DNA of 64,000 nt from Muscardinus avellanarius (Eukaryota > Chordata > Mammalia > Rodentia > Gliridae): the NCBI GenBank assembly GCA_963383645.1, contig OY726558.1, forward strand, positions 185,869,634 to 185,933,633. The letters run 5' to 3'. Of this stretch, positions 44,838 to 54,988 are shown piece after piece. The position numbers and the translations under genes are program-made. How positions within the stretch are numbered: position 1 is the stretch's first letter; each line of letters starts with the position of its first letter. A model generated the notes under the pieces. That model searched no databases, was not told where the DNA came from, and saw only the letters and a list, made by a program, of their open reading frames with translations.

Positions 44838-47800
44838 CCCAAATGCAGTTTCTTGAGCCACAGTCTTTGCCTCCTGCATTTCAAGAGACATTGGGATAAT
44901 TCCTTTTTCTGCCATTTTCATGTGATGCGCATCTGAAACTGACTCCAGGAATTAGAGATTGTATTGGGTTCGATTCCTTGACAAAAGCGAGGATTAGTCA
45001 AGACTAGAATTAGTGAGTTTTGCAAGGCATTAATTATAAGTGATCGTTTTATGGGGCAGTGATTCATGTAACACAATTTCATTTGAAACAAAGAGAAAGA
45101 ACTCCGAAAGAGTGGTTGAAAGGTTTAATGGCAATATTCTATGCAGTTCATTGAATCTTTAAGTTTCCAAGAAACTACTTAAATCCAGTCAGTCCATGTC
45201 ATTTACCTTTATTTAACTTTGAAAGAAATCATAACCCATACTAAACAAATTTAGGGGGGAAAAAGTATTGCATTTTGGAATGCACATGCAGCATTTCAAA
45301 CCCATGAATTTTAATTGCCAGAGAATTATTTATCCAGTGGCACCCATTTCCATGTACCACTGCCAGCATTGTGACTATCTACGATGGAGGGAGGTCTTGG
45401 AAATTCTTGCCTTCATCTCTTCCAAGGCTCCTTCTTCTTCTATTGCCAAATCAATTTCTGTGGTCAGCACCTTTATGCTAAATCGAAAGCAAGTCACAGG
45501 AAAAATGAAATTAGAATGGCTAATGCACACTTTTAAAAGCACAACCCTATTTCTCAGTTCCAATAGGCCCTACATCTGCAAATCTAACTGCCACCAATTT
45601 GAAAAAAAATTATGCATGTCTTTAGGGAAAAAACTAAGGAGTATCAGTGAATTGCAACAAGACTGAGATGATGTCTTTTGTGTACTGTAACACTTCAAAA
45701 TCATTGCTTCCAGACCAAAAAAAAAAAAAGCCTCACGGAGGCTTTTAATATTCATAAAGACTAGAAACAGGTGTTTGAACAGAACTCCAGCCACCTTTGA
45801 CAGGAGCACAATGGGCTCTTCTGAAAGGGTCTTCATTTCTCCTGCTACTCACTGGCAGGACTCAGAACATCAAAACAGCTATTCTCCGGAGCTTTCACTA
45901 CCTGTTTCAAAGGATTACACTTGACATTTCTAATTTTTTTTTCCCCTCAATCGTTAAACTCTGTCCTCCCCCTTTTAAAACTGCCCGATTTTGTTAGCAA
46001 ATCAAAGTGGGCAGGGAGAATACATTAGCGCTGGTTCCTTATGGACTCTGGGCTGACCTTGTTGCTTTTTATGTCTGCTGGTAGACCACACAAACTATTT
46101 TGGTTCGTCATTTATCCTGTGCAGACAGGGAGCTCTTGATATGCCTCAGAAGAACACTATTTAGTCATATAGGAGTAAGTAACAAACTGCGGCTTAGATT
46201 GAAAAGCTATGCTCTATAGCCAGACAGCACGCGCCATCTGCCACTGCCTCAGTTTCCCTCTCCCCTTGCAGAAAGGTGAAGCTGCCTCCATCCAAGGGGC
46301 TAAGAGGAAGAATGCCTTTGTGCTTTGCTGAGTTAGAGCATCCAAGAAACCCACAGTTGATCATTTGTGGAGGCCAATACTAAATCGTGTCTGTAGTACT
46401 TGAGTAAGTGGCTTTGGGAAGGACAGGAAGAGACCATCATTGAATGGCTCTTGTGATCTCCAGAAAGGCACTGTATGTGTCTGGACCTATTTCCTCACTG
46501 GTAATTAAGGACTTGAACACTCTCTCAGGCTTTCTATTAAGTGCTAAATATCTGTCCGCATAATAGACCTGTAACTGGTCCCAATCCGCAAGGAGGGGAA
46601 CAAAAAAATCAGATAAAATGTGAAGTGACCTACAGTTTCCTGAGTCATTCTTTACACATATCCTTTGTCTTTCCTTTCCTGAAAGGGCAAAATAATAAGT
46701 GGTTTGACACTTCAAAGAATAAGCATGAGGTCACACACAGACATCACACTGATTTCAATAAGAGACAAGAATAAAGCAAATAAGAAGTAAAGATTCAGAG
46801 TTGGGTTTGCTGAAAAGATTCTAAGTGAAGAATGAGCGATCTTGGAATTTTAAAATATATTATGTGTATATATATAATTTTACCTTTTATCCCAAAAAGC
46901 CAGGCAAAATAAAATGAGGGAAAGGAGAGTACAAGTAGCTTTGAAAATTATTAGGATCTTATTTGTAGGAGCCTTACACATCATATCTTTAAGAAAAGCT
47001 ATTAATAATGAAATTTGCCTTTCGTTTCAAAAATTCTTCCCCAGCTTCTTGTTAATTTGCCCGTGACACTGATTTCTGTTTTCTCACCTCCTGCTTGGAC
47101 AGCCATGGCTGCGTTTGGATGGATGATTTGAATTCAGTGGAATGCTTTGGGGAGATTTTCAAAACACTTGAGACATTTGCTCGGACTTAACATTTGAATT
47201 GGAGTTGAGGTCATATAAAATTTTAAAGCAACCAATGCCATGTAACTTCATGCCTCTATTTCACTCGATCATTTTTTTTCAACTCTGTAGAACATGATCC
47301 ATAAAAAATGTTTCTTTCTTATCATTCTTATTATGCATTTAAAATCCACTTCAAATATCACACAAGAACCTAAATGCCAAAAATAAGCATGAAGCAACTT
47401 CTCAAATATTACACAAAGTGACCTTCTGACAGAACCCTCCAGTCACCAGAACAATTTCCATATAGCTGCTGATATGCCTGTGAGGCTTCAAAAAGAGAGT
47501 GAGTGAGAGATCGGTTTATAAATTATTTTGACTCAAAACCCCCAAAGTAGAAACATGCTCACACACATGGCCAGCCCGTTACTTAGAAACTAGCACCTCA
47601 GGACAGAGGGATATTGAAGTGTATTGAATCCACTCTCCTCGGCTACCACCTGTGAATTATGGCTGGCAGCAGGAGTTTTATGATCCTATTGTAAAAGTAA
47701 TGTTCCTCTTAAATGGCAATTTACTAAGTTGCTGATGAAATGCTTTGCAAATATGTTCATTTCGGGGTGGTTAGGAAAATGCACCGCTACATATTTTCCA

Positions 47801-48316
47801 TATTATCATATGTGCCAATGTGCAGAGGGAATCAGGGCAGCTTTTCCGGAAAGCCATTTCAGAGTAGCAGGCGGCCACTTAGTCACCTGGTCAGAGCACG
47901 AGGCTGATGAGACCAGAGCTTTGGGGAAATCACCTAAGGCTGTTCTTTTAAAAGCAGTCTTGCCAACAATATCAAAACCCTGGACTATTCTCCCTGAACC
48001 TCCAGCTGTGTTCATCGAGCTTCCTGCTTCATTTTCTGTCTTGTGGAGTTGATTCCCCACACCCTGCTCCCAGGTCTGGACGGATCACAGGAGAAGGTGG
48101 TAGAGCGTCATTACACTTCGGGTCACACTTTGAAGAGACCTACTGTCAATCCAGAGCCACTAAGACAATCGTACAAAAGAGGGAACTCAAGGGAGAGGCG
48201 GGCGAATGCGAAATTAGAAACTGGTGTCTCATTGAGTCTATACTGGCTTGTCCTAGACAATGATCCATTCTTAATTCCATGACCTCTAAGAAATCATCTA
48301 TATTAATAGACATTTG
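44838..48316. other. Long repeat-poor block, candidate conserved non-coding DNA
   Basis: Nearly 3.5 kb without a recognisable SINE, LTR or L1, in a window where SINEs otherwise occur about every 2 kb. The subregions 45250-45660 and 46010-46160 have balanced, complex sequence with AT-rich homeobox-like words (gaattttaattgcc, agaattatttatcc). A 132-codon plus-strand frame (45268-45666) is present but shows no domain. A short TA tract lies at 46855-46876. Confidence 0.4.
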
Positions 48317-48330
48317 TAGAGTGTTCGTTT

Positions 48331-48532
48331 GTTTTGTTTTTTTTTTTTTTCCGGTGGTACTGGGTTTCCTGGAAGCCCTTCTACCTCCGGGCTACACTCC
48401 CAGACCTATTTTATATTTTGTTATTTGGAAACAGGGTCTCTTAAGCCAGAGCGGCTGGCTTCGAACCTGCGCGATCCTCCTGTATCAGCCTCACAAGCGT
48501 GGGGATTACAAGCCTGCTCCCCCACGCCCAGC
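48331..48532 (-). mobile_element. Young B1-dID-like SINE
   Basis: Poly-T, then cggtggtactgggtttcctgg to 'ctcccccacgcccagc'. Target-site duplication tagagtgttcgttt (48317-48330) / tagagtgttcattt (48533-48546), one mismatch. Some substitutions distinguish it from the copies at 17.7 and 19.7 kb. Confidence 0.92.
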
Positions 48533-48682
48533 TAGAGTGTTCATTTTTAAATAGGCATTCAGATTCATTATTTCATCTGACCTTAACAAACCTCTCTGCA
48601 GAAGGAAAGCTGTTATTATTCAGATTTTTTATTTTTTTATTTTTTGCTACCTCTGAGCTATTTCACCAGCTCTTTTCATTAT

Positions 48683-48683
48683 T

Positions 48684-48719
<36 letters not shown>

Positions 48720-48721
48720 TT
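48683..48721. repeat. (ATTT)n microsatellite
   Basis: About ten ATTT units forming the antisense tail of the young SINE downstream. Confidence 0.93.
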
Positions 48722-48904
48722 GGCGGTACTGGGGTTCCTGGAAACCCTTCTACTTCTGGGCTACACTCCCAGACACCTATTTTTATATATTTTTATTTGG
48801 AAACAGGGTCTCTTAAGCCAGCACGGCTGGCTTTGAACCTGTGCGATCCTCCTGTGTCTGCCTCCCAAGCACAGGGATTACAAGTGTGCGCCACCACGCC
48901 CGGC
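48720..48904 (-). mobile_element. Young B1-dID-like SINE nested in an older SINE
   Basis: Reads ggcggtactggggttcctgg to 'gtgcgccaccacgcccggc'. A short duplication ttttcattat flanks it (48673-48682 and 48907-48916). Same subfamily as the copy 400 bp upstream and in the same orientation. Confidence 0.9.
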
Positions 48905-49039
48905 TATTTTCATTATCTTATTTTGAACCAAGGTCTTGCTAAGTTGCTAAGGCCAATCTCCAACCTGTAATTCTCCTATCTCAGACTCCTAATTACCGAG
49001 ATTAAGGCATGTGTTACTGTTACCATACCGGGTTGGGTT

Positions 49040-49160
49040 TATTATCCAAATTTTCAGGATGAAAGCCAAAGGTTGACTGAGATTAGGTAATTTGTCCAAA
49101 GTCATCCAGCTAGTGACACTAGGGTTAGAATTTTGACTCAAAACTCCTCACTCTAAGCCC
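49040..49160 (-). mobile_element. MIR fragment
   Basis: Antisense MIR: 'gattaggtaatttgtccaaagtcatccagctagtgacactagggttagaattttgac' type order, with the conserved 'tttgtccaaagtcatccagc'. Confidence 0.75.
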
Positions 49161-49354
49161 CATGGAAACCAGGCTTGGCCAGAGTATGTGAATATTGGAA
49201 CTCTGAACCAAGAAACTGAACACGAATATACGGGTGTAATGCAGGTGACCTGCAGGACATCTAAAACAAGGCAGAATTTGGTGAACACCAGTGAGTGACT
49301 CCAATCTCTTCTCTAACTAAATAATGCCATAGCAAGTTTGGAAAATAAGCTGAA

Positions 49355-49436
49355 GGGCTGGAAATGCAGCTCAGGGGTAGAGCACTTGCCTAACAGGTGC
49401 AAAGCCCTGGGTTCAATCCCCAGCAATGCAGAAAAA
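49355..49436 (+). mobile_element. Stand-alone ID SINE (tRNA-derived)
   Basis: gggctggaaatgcagctcag through 'gtagagcacttgcctaacag' to 'gggttcaatccccagcaatg' and an A-rich tail. This is the classic rodent ID/BC1-type sequence: tRNA-Ala-like A box and the B box GGTTCAATCCC. It is the only single-unit ID element here; the others are halves of dimers. It is a retroposon, not a working tRNA gene, because no acceptor-stem pairing or CCA-compatible 3' end is present. Confidence 0.9.
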
Positions 49437-50399
49437 GAGAGTTGGCGATTTCAAGCCAAGAATGCTGAGACTGAGTCTGCATCCCAACTTAATGAAAACA
49501 ACACAGTGATCAATTGGTCATATCTGCTGTGGACACAGAAAATGGCTAGTGGTAGCACAAATATTTTCCCCTTCCTATGCTAAAGAATCTGCCATTTTAT
49601 AAAACGTTCTTGGGGTTTGTGATGAAAAACAAAATTCGAACTAATAGATCGACAAGTCTCTGTTCAGCATTAATTCGTCCCAAGTGCTCTACTAGACACT
49701 GTGGATGAACACCAAAGAAGTGCGAGAAGATCTTTATGATCCAGTCTGGAAAAGAGACTAGATGTGCAGAAAATGCTCCAGACTTTAATCTTTGTATACT
49801 GATTGTAATGCTGGATATTCAGAACGGGCCAAATTACACAGTAGAAGGAACTCATCTCTGTGAATGTGCGACCTCTTTTGAAAGGAACATCAAGGAATCC
49901 GGTACAGTTGTGGGGAAAGCTTACAGAACTGCTGTGCTATTTAATGTTGTGTTTTCTTACCTTTATTTTACACTGTGAGGAAATTTTTTGCAATGGCCAA
50001 TCAAAGCCCCAAACTGACAAAATATTTTTGAATCACCACTGAATTTGCTTATCTAAAAATAAGCTCACATGCATGTCTTTAAGAATGCTCCAAACTTCCT
50101 AACCGTAGCTTTCGTTATAATCAAAACACACAAGAAGTAAGTAGCAAAAGCCCCTATGATATTCTTTGTACCTAATAAAACTGCAAACTGGATCATGAGC
50201 TTCCTAAAGGAGGTTTGATTACAACTCCCCGGTAAGTCAGATGATAGGAAGGTTGGGACTGCTTTCAAAATAATCTGGAGAAGAAGAAGCTGGCTATGGA
50301 GGGAAAGAGGGAGTTGTAGGTCAAACAAGGTTGACCAAAAGTAGATGAAACTGAAAGATAAGTACCTCTGAGGATTTGTTATAAATTTGTTATAATGTC
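49437..50399. other. Unique non-coding stretch
   Basis: No repeats recognised. Short opposed frames only. Confidence 0.45.
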
Positions 50400-50400
50400 T

Positions 50401-50431
<31 letters not shown>

Positions 50432-50444
50432 GTATATATATATA

Positions 50445-50476
<32 letters not shown>
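50400..50476. repeat. (TA)n/(TG)n microsatellite
   Basis: TA units with a central TGTGTG patch. It borders the left edge of the inverted SINE-junction copy. Confidence 0.93.
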
Positions 50477-50594
50477 GAATAAAAAATAGGGTGGGGTATA
50501 GCTCGGAAGTCAAATGCCCCTGGGTTCCATCCCCAGACCCACAAAAATAAAAAATAAAAAATAAACCCACGCTTTAATATCACCAAGTCACAAG

Positions 50595-50597
<3 letters not shown>
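50477..50597 (-). repeat. Inverted copy of a SINE junction (arm 1)
   Basis: In reverse complement this segment holds, in order, a 35-base flank, a T-rich tail and the outer part of a SINE ID half (ggtctggggatggaaccc, 'catttgacttccgagc'). It stops at 'cctattttttattct'. The 35-base flank (50563-50597) is an exact reverse complement of 51484-51518. The ID part shares unusual bases with the SINE at 51553. TA repeats abut both ends. The right end of the SINE and its second target-site duplication are missing, so this is the derived copy. Confidence 0.88.

Positions 50598-50632
<35 letters not shown>
50598..50632. repeat. (TA)n microsatellite
   Basis: About 16 TA units followed by a T run, directly at the right edge of the inverted copy. 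Confidence 0.93.
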
Positions 50633-50649
<17 letters not shown>

Positions 50650-50676
50650 TTAAATCTTCCTTAGAATTTTTTTTTT

Positions 50677-50872
50677 CAGTACTGGGGATGGAACCCAGGG
50701 TCATTCTACTCCAAGCTCCAAGCTATACCTCCAACCCTATTTTTTATTTTGAAACAGGTCTCACTGAGTTGCAAAGGGCCTCACCAAGTAGCCGAGGGTA
50801 GCCGCGAACTGCAATCCTCCTATCTCATCCTCCCGAATGCTTCAATTACAAGTGTGCGGCACCACGCCAGGC
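50677..50872 (-). mobile_element. B1-dID-like SINE, older subfamily
   Basis: Reads cagtactggggatggaaccc to 'gtgcggcaccacgccaggc'. A short duplication, 'ccaagctccaagct', lies in the ID half. Confidence 0.86.
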
Positions 50873-51483
50873 TTAAAATGTTTTTTTAAATCCCTCTTAA
50901 AGATGCAAGAAGAATTTAAAGTTTCAGACACAGAGATTATTTGATACTGCTAGAGGATGAAAAGAGAAAACTATTCAAAGCCCAGAGAAGGAAACAGTAG
51001 AAGGGGAATTGTCTGGCCAAGTAGAGCAGAACTTGCACAAATTAGTACCAAAAGAAAACTCAGTGCTAAGGGTTTCTACCTTTTGTTTTTCCTGCGGCCA
51101 GTTGTCTCATGGGCGTAAATTTATCATTGATTTGGTGCAGCAACCTCTTTGGATGCTGTAATTTCTCATCTGTCTCCTGCTGTAAACCCACTGGCTATGC
51201 CTGTATCCAGGTCTGCATCACAGCTGTGAGACGTTCATCTCAGGAGTTCTCCCCACCGCCGGCCTGGCTGCTGCATGCCGTCTAGTTAGCTCCCCAGCAG
51301 GCTCCTGGCTCGTCTCCCCCTGTTCTCCCGGCACCACTAACAACTGCACAATCATGTCATTCTCAAGAGGGGACTGCTGTGGCGCTCCTTGGGTGGTTTC
51401 TGAGGTCCTGTCCTTATTTCCTCTTACTTCCCAGAATTGAAGAGGGATTTATCACCCGGGTATCTGGACTCGAGGCTCTCTCG
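50873..51483. other. Unique non-coding stretch
   Basis: No repeat recognised. The part at 51150-51350 is relatively C-rich (cccaccgccggcctggctgc) but CpG-poor. No coding exon supported. Confidence 0.45.
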
Positions 51484-51618
51484 TGACTTGTGACTTGGTG
51501 ATATTAAAGCGTGGGTTTCTTTTTTTCTTTTTTTCTTATTTCTTTTTTTGCAGGTCTGGGGATGGAACCCAGGGACATTTGACCTCCGAGCTACACCCCC
51601 TGCCCTATTTTTTATTCT
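51484..51618 (+). repeat. Source of the inverted copy (arm 2)
   Basis: The 35-base flank 51484-51518 plus SINE tail and ID half up to 'cctattttttattct' at 51618 correspond to arm 1 in reverse. Here the SINE is complete and has target-site duplications on both sides, so this is the parental locus. Confidence 0.88.
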
Positions 51619-51748
51619 TTATTTTGAAACCGGGTCTCACTGAGTTGCAGAGAGCCTCACTAAGTAGCTGAGGCTGTCCACGAACTGCTATCCTCTGGGC
51701 TCAGCCTCCCAAATGCTGGGATTACAAGCGTGCGCTACCACGCCCAGC
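51553..51748 (-). mobile_element. B1-dID-like SINE with target-site duplication
   Basis: Reads ggtctggggatggaacccag to 'gtgcgctaccacgcccagc'. Target-site duplication ttaaagcgtgggttt (51504-51518) / ttaaagtgtgggttt (51749-51763), one C/T difference. The ID half has the unusual 'ggtctgggg' and 'catttgacctccg' instead of 'ggtactgggg' and 'cattctacctccg'. Confidence 0.9.
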
Positions 51749-51763
51749 TTAAAGTGTGGGTTT

Positions 51764-52142
51764 AAAACAGCCATGTGCACCATCGGTTTTATGCCTGCGT
51801 CCTTTCTAGATTCTCTGCAGAGCCCTGTGGCTGGGTACTGAGTCGTTCATTAATTATGATGTTTAGAATTAAGGTTGATCTCCAGTTAGGTCGTGCAGAA
51901 AAGCCTGATTTCTTGGTTTCTGGCTATGTCTGTTTTTCTGAGGCTAATCTTCACATTCATTGTGTTGGGATTAAGAACAAAAGGAGACTTTATCATGTGC
52001 CCCCTACTGGCTAAACCTCAGCTGAATTAGTAGGACTCTACATATGAGACATACTGAAATTTCCATGCTGAAATTTCGGACAAAATAAGATGTGACAAAA
52101 GTCAAGGAAGATTACTTCTTCCTGCTCTTCCCATCACCACAT

Positions 52143-52143
<1 letters not shown>
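51764..52143. other. Unique non-coding stretch
   Basis: A 79-codon frame (51775-52014) has no recognisable domain. Nothing else seen. Confidence 0.45.

Positions 52144-52184
<41 letters not shown>
52144..52184. repeat. (CA)n microsatellite
   Basis: About 20 pure CA units. Confidence 0.95.
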
Positions 52185-53867
52185 CTTGTCTTTTAGTGTG
52201 TATTATTGCTGGCATTAATCATGGGTATAGCTTAATATGTCTAGAAGATGGTTGAAATTAAAGAATTCAAAAAGTGCAGGGTTTCCTTTTCCCCTAGAAG
52301 ATATCAGATGGCTGTGAGTGCAAAAGGCTTAAACAACAGGGCAAGGGAAAACAGACGGTGATGAGAAGAAAGAAACGTCAATTCATTTGGATAGAAACGG
52401 AGCTCAAGGGTATGATGTGCTTCCTAGTAACCCCAAGATCACTGTTCCCAGCAAAGCAGTTACAGTTTTCCAGAGAGAGTGGCTGAAAATTGGGCACCCA
52501 AAATAAAAAGAAAGAAAAAAAAAAAAGCAAAAGTTTTCCAAAGGAAAGCTTTGAGTAAACGAGTGTCAGGAATGGGAAGAATCCAGGGAGCCCAGAGGAA
52601 TTCAGCAACTCTTTCTACCTAAGCCATCAAAACTCTAGTTTATTCTGTGAACCTATAGAAGGTATATATGTGAACTAATGCATTCTATCTGTACACAGTG
52701 TTCGTACAACATATAATCATTTCACCATTTAAGGGAAATTCCTCTCTGGTGCTCACTAAATGAGAAGGGTTACAAGAGATAAGAGGGGGGTCTGTGTTCC
52801 CAAGGCAGCCGTTGGGAAAAGGATGTTATTTAAAATGATTGTGACTGTCTTTCTAAATTGTACGTTGTGCCCGATTCCCCAAAACCGAGGTACTCAAAGG
52901 CAATACCAACATAAAAAACTGCCCTGTGATGATACTGTATTTATCTCACGATTTTTTTCTAATAAGAAACAAAGCTATCATGATGTCAAAATAATACTCT
53001 GTGCACCCATGAGTTGAGAAAATAGCAGAATAAAGAAGGCTTTGTGCTTTTTAAGATGTGGAAGTCTTTGTGAGTTTCTCTGTTCCCAAGATGGATCTGT
53101 GTTCTCCCTACAAAGTGCTGAGTGGGTGTATTTTAGATCATAGAAAACTTCTCTAATGTGTCAAGAGAGACATGGGAGCCTTATTACATCCTGTTACTCA
53201 TTTTCACAGCCCAACCTTCACTACAAAAGAAACCCAAGATTAAATCAGGGCCCTCGATGATCGCAAAACAGTATCTTACCTTTTATATACTGTGTTTGGC
53301 CAACATGTACCATTAATCTCTCCTTTCTGTTTCGGGGCAGTAAATGATGGAACACTTTGTTCTTTTTTTCAGTTAGATTGATGTATGTACATTCCTTGAA
53401 TTTTAAAGGTCATTAATTTTCACATTAGTCTCTTAGGTTGATAGCACCCAGATTGATATATTGATGATTGGGTCTTTCATTGATTCTGTATCATCTTTAG
53501 CACGACGACTTATTAATTGCATTTCCTCCCTGCCCACGATGCAGTGAGCAAACAAGATGAGTATTTTTAGAAAGAAACCTAGCTTTTGTCCCTTCTAGCG
53601 CATTTTAACGACCCTGGATGAAAACGATTGCAAAATGTTTTTACTTATATACCTTTGGTGTGTGTTGGCCTTTCCTCCTGAACTGCAGTTAATATCTGCA
53701 GCATCTAACAATTTTAGCCTATGACCTTCTGTTCGAATGGATGGTTCTAAGTAATTAAAGGCTTCCTGGAGGGATTTTCAAAAGACTTCATCTAAATCAG
53801 TTTCTCTGGTCATCAGGATTGAGATTTATTCTTCACCTTGGATGTATCATCCCATGTTGATTTTTTT
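52185..53867. other. Repeat-poor non-coding block
   Basis: 1.7 kb with no recognised transposon except an A-rich patch at 52505-52526. An 85-codon frame at 52760-53017 shows no domain. Confidence 0.45.
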
Positions 53868-54115
53868 ATGCTTTTATTGGTGCACTATGGTCTCACATCA
53901 TAATGTGATTCACAGCGATAGTGATGTCCATGCACACAGCACTTGGTGAGCTCTCCCTTCTGTTCATCTATTCCATGTGAGTCTAAGTAACAATGAACCT
54001 CTTATGAATGTGATATTCCAAAGATAACCCAGAATTTTGCATCATCTCCATCCATATAACAGACCACACACGTTTTGTTTGTTTGTGTGTAAGGCTACAT
54101 ACTGCTTATCCTCTG
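53868..54115 (-). mobile_element. L1 3' end, 5'-truncated
   Basis: Antisense L1: 'gatttttttatgcttttattggtgcactatgg', 'tctcacatcataatgtgatt', 'agtgatgtccatgcacacagcacttgg'. It extends to 'ccatataacagaccacacac'. On the minus strand it ends with an AATAAAAG-type signal. Confidence 0.65.
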
Positions 54116-54116
54116 G

Positions 54117-54174
54117 TAATCAGAGCTCATTTCCATGATTAAACCAGTATATGCAGATTTTTCTCCTTTAAAAA
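54117..54174 (+). repeat. 58-bp local repeat, copy A
   Basis: 'taatcagagctcatttccat' through 'aaccagtatatgcagatttttctcc'. It recurs at 54931-54988 with about seven differences (roughly 88% identity by eye). Confidence 0.85.
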
Positions 54175-54930
54175 TACATACTTAATGTATACTTACACAT
54201 TTAATGGAATGGTAATAATAAAATAGAAGTTTAATCACCAGAAGTAGCTGATGTCATTGACCCCTTTGGAATAATTAGGAAAAGCTAAAACCTACACTGA
54301 ATTTTAAAACTATGCTACGCTAAGCCAGTGGATATTATCCCAAAGAAGAAAAATGCAATCTAAGGCTTTTAATAAACATATTTTTGGGCCAAGAAAGTAC
54401 AAAATCCTTAGCTCAGATTTTAAAATGAAACAGAATGTAGTCAATGTGTAGTCGAATAAATGTAGATTTCAAACTCGTGAGCTTGCTCCTTATGGGTAAT
54501 TTTCAGAGTGACATTAGGTAAGCTTTTTTAGCCCTGCTGCAATCTCTTCATCTACAGAATGAGGTTACTTTAAATCACTGCAAACATTTCCTATGCTCTT
54601 AGTTTTCGTATATAAATATTAGGGAACCACGTAGAACATCCGGAAAGAATTTCAAATAAGAAGACTATCAAAGGAGCCAACACAGATTCTAATCAGTTTT
54701 TGAGGGGCATAAAAGAATTCTGACATTTAACCATCCAGGGCTGTACAGTGCAGGATAGTAAATACCACCAGTCGAGTCAGCAATTATTTTATTAAGCAGT
54801 TATACATTCGCCTAGCCACATCTAGACTGGAGAAGAAGAAAGCAATTGGTCCTTTGAGTGCAAACCCAAAGCCGACTGGAATTTTTACAATAAGGTGGGA
54901 GAAAGAACTTATCACTGAAGAACATTCTAA
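54175..54930. other. Non-coding stretch between two copies of a 58-bp repeat
   Basis: Includes a MIR fragment at about 54480-54575 ('gagcttgctccttatgggta', 'gcaatctcttcatctacagaatgagg'). The rest is unrecognised. Confidence 0.5.
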
Positions 54931-54988
54931 TAATCCAAGCTCATTTTTGTGATCAAACCAGTATATGCAGATTTCTCTCCTTTAAAAA
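54931..54988 (+). repeat. 58-bp local repeat, copy B
   Basis: 'taatccaagctcatttttgt' through 'aaccagtatatgcagatttctctcc', ending in an A run. Same strand as copy A, offset 814 bp. Unlike copy A it is not next to an L1. Confidence 0.85.

Larger units (their letters stand above)
48640..49032 (-). mobile_element. Old SINE split by a young SINE
   Basis: A fragment of the ID half ('ttgctacctctgagctattt') lies at about 48645-48670. The linker and B1 half ('ttttgaaccaaggtcttgct' ... 'tgttaccataccggg') resume at about 48917-49032. The young SINE with an ATTT tail sits between. Confidence 0.75.

Noticed and set aside
45268..45666. 132-codon plus-strand frame in repeat-free DNA
   Set aside because: I considered a small gene or pseudogene. 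The peptide has no recognisable domain or family resemblance, and this length is expected by chance in 64 kb. Coding-conservation tests (dN/dS across relatives) would decide.
49355..49430. tRNA-like gene
   Set aside because: It has A- and B-box-like words, but it is an ID retroposon with an A-rich tail and lacks a paired acceptor stem.
50065..50598. 177-codon minus-strand open frame
   Set aside because: It passes through a TA/TG microsatellite and the inverted SINE fragment. No domain is present, and the start region is shared with the inverted copy at 51483 only because of the local duplication.
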